This document shows positions 61,366 to 64,000 of a stretch of 64,000 nt of DNA, piece by piece (positions within the stretch are counted from its first letter, which is position 1; every line of letters begins with the position of its first letter). Under the pieces are notes generated by a model. The model searched no databases. It was not told the DNA's origin and saw only the letters and a program-made list of their open reading frames with translations. Location: positions 108,226,194 through 108,290,193 of the forward strand of contig OW804096.1 of NCBI GenBank assembly GCA_942159475.1, read 5' to 3'. A program made the position numbers and the translations under genes. The stretch is from Sthenelais limicola (Eukaryota > Annelida > Polychaeta > Phyllodocida > Sigalionidae).

Positions 61366-61408
61366 CTCTGATGAAGGGCCCAACTCAGCCCGAAACATGT
61401 AAGGTCGA
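61366..61408 (+). ncRNA. Hammerhead-ribozyme-like motif (Penelope type)
   Basis: Reads CTGATGA at 61368-61374, then stem II GGGC against GCCC with an eight-base loop, then GAAAC at 61392-61396, a seven-base spacer, and GTC at 61404-61406. This is the order of the minimal type I hammerhead core (CUGAUGA, stem II, GAA, short stem III, GUC). Stem III would be only two pairs (AC with GT), as in minimal hammerheads reported in Penelope-like elements. Stem I pairing looks weak, so activity is doubtful. No Penelope RT or GIY-YIG frame is seen nearby. Confidence 0.45.
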
Positions 61409-61409
61409 G

Positions 61410-63320
61410 TAATCTTCAAATAAATCAATAATTTCAAATAAGATCTGATGGAATGAATTGTGTCACTTACTCACCAAGCTAGATTGAGATTATTGTCAAT
61501 AAGGCAAAAAAGAATTGCCAGCATGGAGGGAATCAAGGGATAATATTAGTGCTACGTACCGGCAGGTGCATGTCTATTACAACATACTGTCAGTTGAATG
61601 TCAGCTAGAAAAGATTGCTGAGACAATTCTATAGTCATAATATTATGAAATGTAAACTTCTGTACTAATTGCCAAAATCCAGGAAAGTTGATTGTTATTT
61701 CAAATTTACATGTACAAAATGATTAAAACATCCGTATTCAAAAATTGAATCTGAAATGAAAACCTCATACCGACTCATACTTTCGATACACGGAGCTAAA
61801 GGCATAAGCCTCTCCTAATGTCCTAATATGTCCTAAAGTCCTAATGTCCTCTCTGCTGACCCTTCCTTCATCCCTGAAACACGCACTCCGGTGCTTGACA
61901 ATAAGGAGACAAAGTACTACAAATGAAGGTATCAATGTCACAGGTAAAGGGTGCTTTGTGGGTGAGTCACGGACTTAAAAGTGTTAATATTGGGAGTGAC
62001 CAAAACAAGAAGGTATCACTCGGTCACGCCATGGCCCCATGCGATGGCTTAGAACCCGTGAAAAAGGATTGGCGTTGCAAATGATCATCAGCATAATGCC
62101 AGTTTAGGGAGGCCTCTATCATGGATGTTTCCTAATAAGTGGAGATAAGTAGGGTTTTGAATGTCTCCCTCCATGGGGCTTCTAGTAATGGCTTTACATG
62201 TATTCATTACAGGAGAGACACATAATCATTTGATTCACATGTTGATCATCCGGATACCGCCCTACTTTATCACTTCCCTAACAGTGTGTTGAGTAATCGA
62301 TAATGGCACATCACGATAAGTCGAGGTTAATACCTTTGTTTGTATCCTCATCTTGACCTAACCTTATATCTTCCGGCCTACCCTGTCTGTAAGATTCATA
62401 AGGTACACCACATATAATATATATTATATATGATATAATATTTAAACTATTTCCCAGAAAAGTCGACCTGAGGGAGTAGTATCGGTAAGTTTCACTTCAT
62501 ACCTCAAAGTTGAAGTGGATGTCTGTCTATAGGTTTAGTACACCTCTTCAATCGTTGTCTATTTTGGTACAAGATCTGAGAAACTGGGATATCCTTCCCA
62601 TGGCTATAAGCCTTATCCCAAATCCCCCTCATCACATAGCATTAAACAGGTGTGCATCAAACCTACTAAGATCAAACCCATCCCCAGTATCGCATGCGCT
62701 AATGACAGACTGGCCCTCGTCCCCTTGTCATCCGATAACTCCTCTTTCCCACCAGTTGTCCATGCGGGTATTCTCCCTGAGACCGATTGATCACCGCTGG
62801 ACACTTTAAAAGGCATTAATTCAGAACGCCGGTATAGAATGGTCATGTTTACACTGACCCTTGACATTTTGTACTTTCCCCTTTGGGTGATGTATCGGAC
62901 CTAAAGGAAACCTTTTTCCCCTTTGTGCCTTTATGCAGAACCTATTTTGCCATTTGTACCAACAGATTTACTTAGTACCTGCATGGAACAAACCAAACTT
63001 TCTTGTTCTAACGTTACTCTGGATTGTATCCATACTCGGCTGTACCTTTTTATATACCACAAGTGCCTTCGACACTTGGATTGTAGAGGCAGTTTTTTTC
63101 TACTTCTTGTAGGAATCCGACCATTTACTAAACGTTTTTTTGTGGAAGATATAAGAGATACTATTGTTATTGCCTCTTTTTGGCAAAAAGAAATGATTAA
63201 TAATAATAGGGAACTATGCGATATGCATATAAAGCATCATTATTTATTAATCCTGTTTTTCGTTTGTATCCTAATGACATCTTAACAAATATTACATTTC
63301 AAATAATATTCAAAAAGATA
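61410..63320. other. Intergenic, no gene seen
   Basis: A short array of TCCTAATGT-like words lies at 61813-61852 and an AT palindromic run at 62409-62445. A plus-strand frame at 62923-63285 has no family match and a non-ATG opening. Confidence 0.5.
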
Positions 63321-63362
63321 AAGGGCCATTGAAGCCCGAAACGTCGGACCCCCAATAAAACA
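63321..63362 (+). repeat. GGGCC...GCCCGAAACGTCGG motif before a poly-A signal
   Basis: Carries AAAGGGCCATTGAAGCCCGA followed by AACGTCGGACC and then CAATAAAAC. It shares stem II and the GAAAC box with the motif at 61366 but lacks CTGATGA and the stem III spacer. It probably marks the 3' end of a Penelope-type or related retroelement copy. Confidence 0.45.
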
Positions 63363-63364
63363 AG

Positions 63365-64000
63365 CCTACATCAAATATTCCCCTTCTGTCCTCATTGTTT
63401 TGGGTTTCTTACTCCATCTTGATGATTCAAAAAAGAAACGTGTGTAGTACTCCCTTTAATTTGTCATGGTAGACAAATTCTTAAGAAACGAAATAAATCT
63501 TGCTAAAACCTAGGTGCCTAGGTCAGGGGACAATTAATCTGTTATTATTCATCTTTCAAACTCTTAGTGCCTGAGGATTCTCCTCTTTCTCTCACAGAGA
63601 GATATAAAGAAATGACAGAGAGAGGGAGGGGGTGGGGCAGGGAGGAGAGAGTTGGAGATAGAGGTCAGACAGACAGAGATAAGTAGGATGGCAGCGGATT
63701 CCTGTCTGTCCTATTTGTACATTCATGTAACTTCGATCATGTATTAGACATTAAGACAAAAGCTCTTATATATCTTGTTTTGGTACAAAGAAAGGATGCT
63801 ATTTCATAATTCAATTGTGTGATTGAAGTCATTTGAAACTTTTTTCATTGAGGGGTAATGTGAGGGCGGGTAAACTTCTGTGTGGGTGGGTAAATAGCTT
63901 TCATATGATTCAAGAAAAATTTTAAAAAAAGTACAGTGCGAGATCTCAACTATGTGAGTTTGGGGCAAAGCCTGCTACCAAAACGAGGCCTAGATCACAG
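63365..64000. other. Intergenic with a GA-rich tract
   Basis: A purine-rich GAGAGAGGGAGGG-type tract spans about 63594-63690. No gene seen before the window ends. Confidence 0.55.

Noticed and set aside
62923..63285. 120-codon frame just upstream of the GCCCGAAACG motif
   Set aside because: I hoped for a Penelope RT or GIY-YIG end, but no motif of either is visible.
1..64000. CRISPR arrays, bacterial operons or phage genes
   Set aside because: No regularly spaced repeats of that type and no compact gene runs. All evidence is of eukaryotic repeat-rich DNA.

Overview
This window looks like animal nuclear DNA: AT-rich, full of short interrupted open frames, simple repeats and decayed transposable elements, with no operon-like gene packing. 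The element types (a CR1/Jockey-like LINE with a separate ORF1, a tyrosine-recombinase relic, hammerhead-like motifs, and an unnamed protein family I remember from invertebrate gene predictions) point to a marine invertebrate, perhaps a lophotrochozoan. That placement is an inference. I found no convincing intact host gene.

Layout. Positions 1-9.5 kb are mostly featureless, with a small dispersed repeat at 8.99-9.38 kb. From 9.56 to 17.1 kb lies a nest of elements. On the minus strand, the relic of an uncharacterised invertebrate protein (17.1-16.32 kb) runs directly into a tyrosine recombinase (16.32-15.75 kb, resumed at 9.92-9.56 kb). Between the two recombinase pieces sits a plus-strand LINE of about 5.7 kb. 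The LINE has an ORF1 with a coiled coil and a predicted RNA-binding region, a second frame that reads as a damaged NADAR (YbiA-like) domain, an AP-endonuclease frame, and a reverse-transcriptase frame with its YADD box. It is itself cut by a roughly 180-bp insert with an (AATC)n tail.

From 22.45 to 23.9 kb there is the 3' part of a second LINE, interrupted by a 306-bp solo-LTR-like insert with a 6-bp target duplication. From 26.85 to 32.64 kb there is a large element bounded by inverted repeats of about 0.7-0.87 kb. Its interior holds a plus-strand relic of the same protein family seen at 16.3-17.1 kb. Two nested TTAA-flanked elements (1412 bp and 99 bp) lie inside it, and a 582-bp solo LTR with an ATAT duplication lies just outside its right arm.

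From 33 to 64 kb I see a gene desert. It carries a paired direct and inverted repeat structure at 37.36-39.45 kb, an AT-rich degenerate repeat inside that structure, two strong hairpins at 43.0-43.3 kb, a 249-bp-period duplication at 52.2-52.6 kb, and two GAAAC-type hammerhead-like motifs at 61.4 and 63.3 kb.

The two observations most worth following are the NADAR-like domain inside a LINE, and the recurrence of one unnamed protein family both inside a terminal-inverted-repeat element and in fusion with a tyrosine recombinase.
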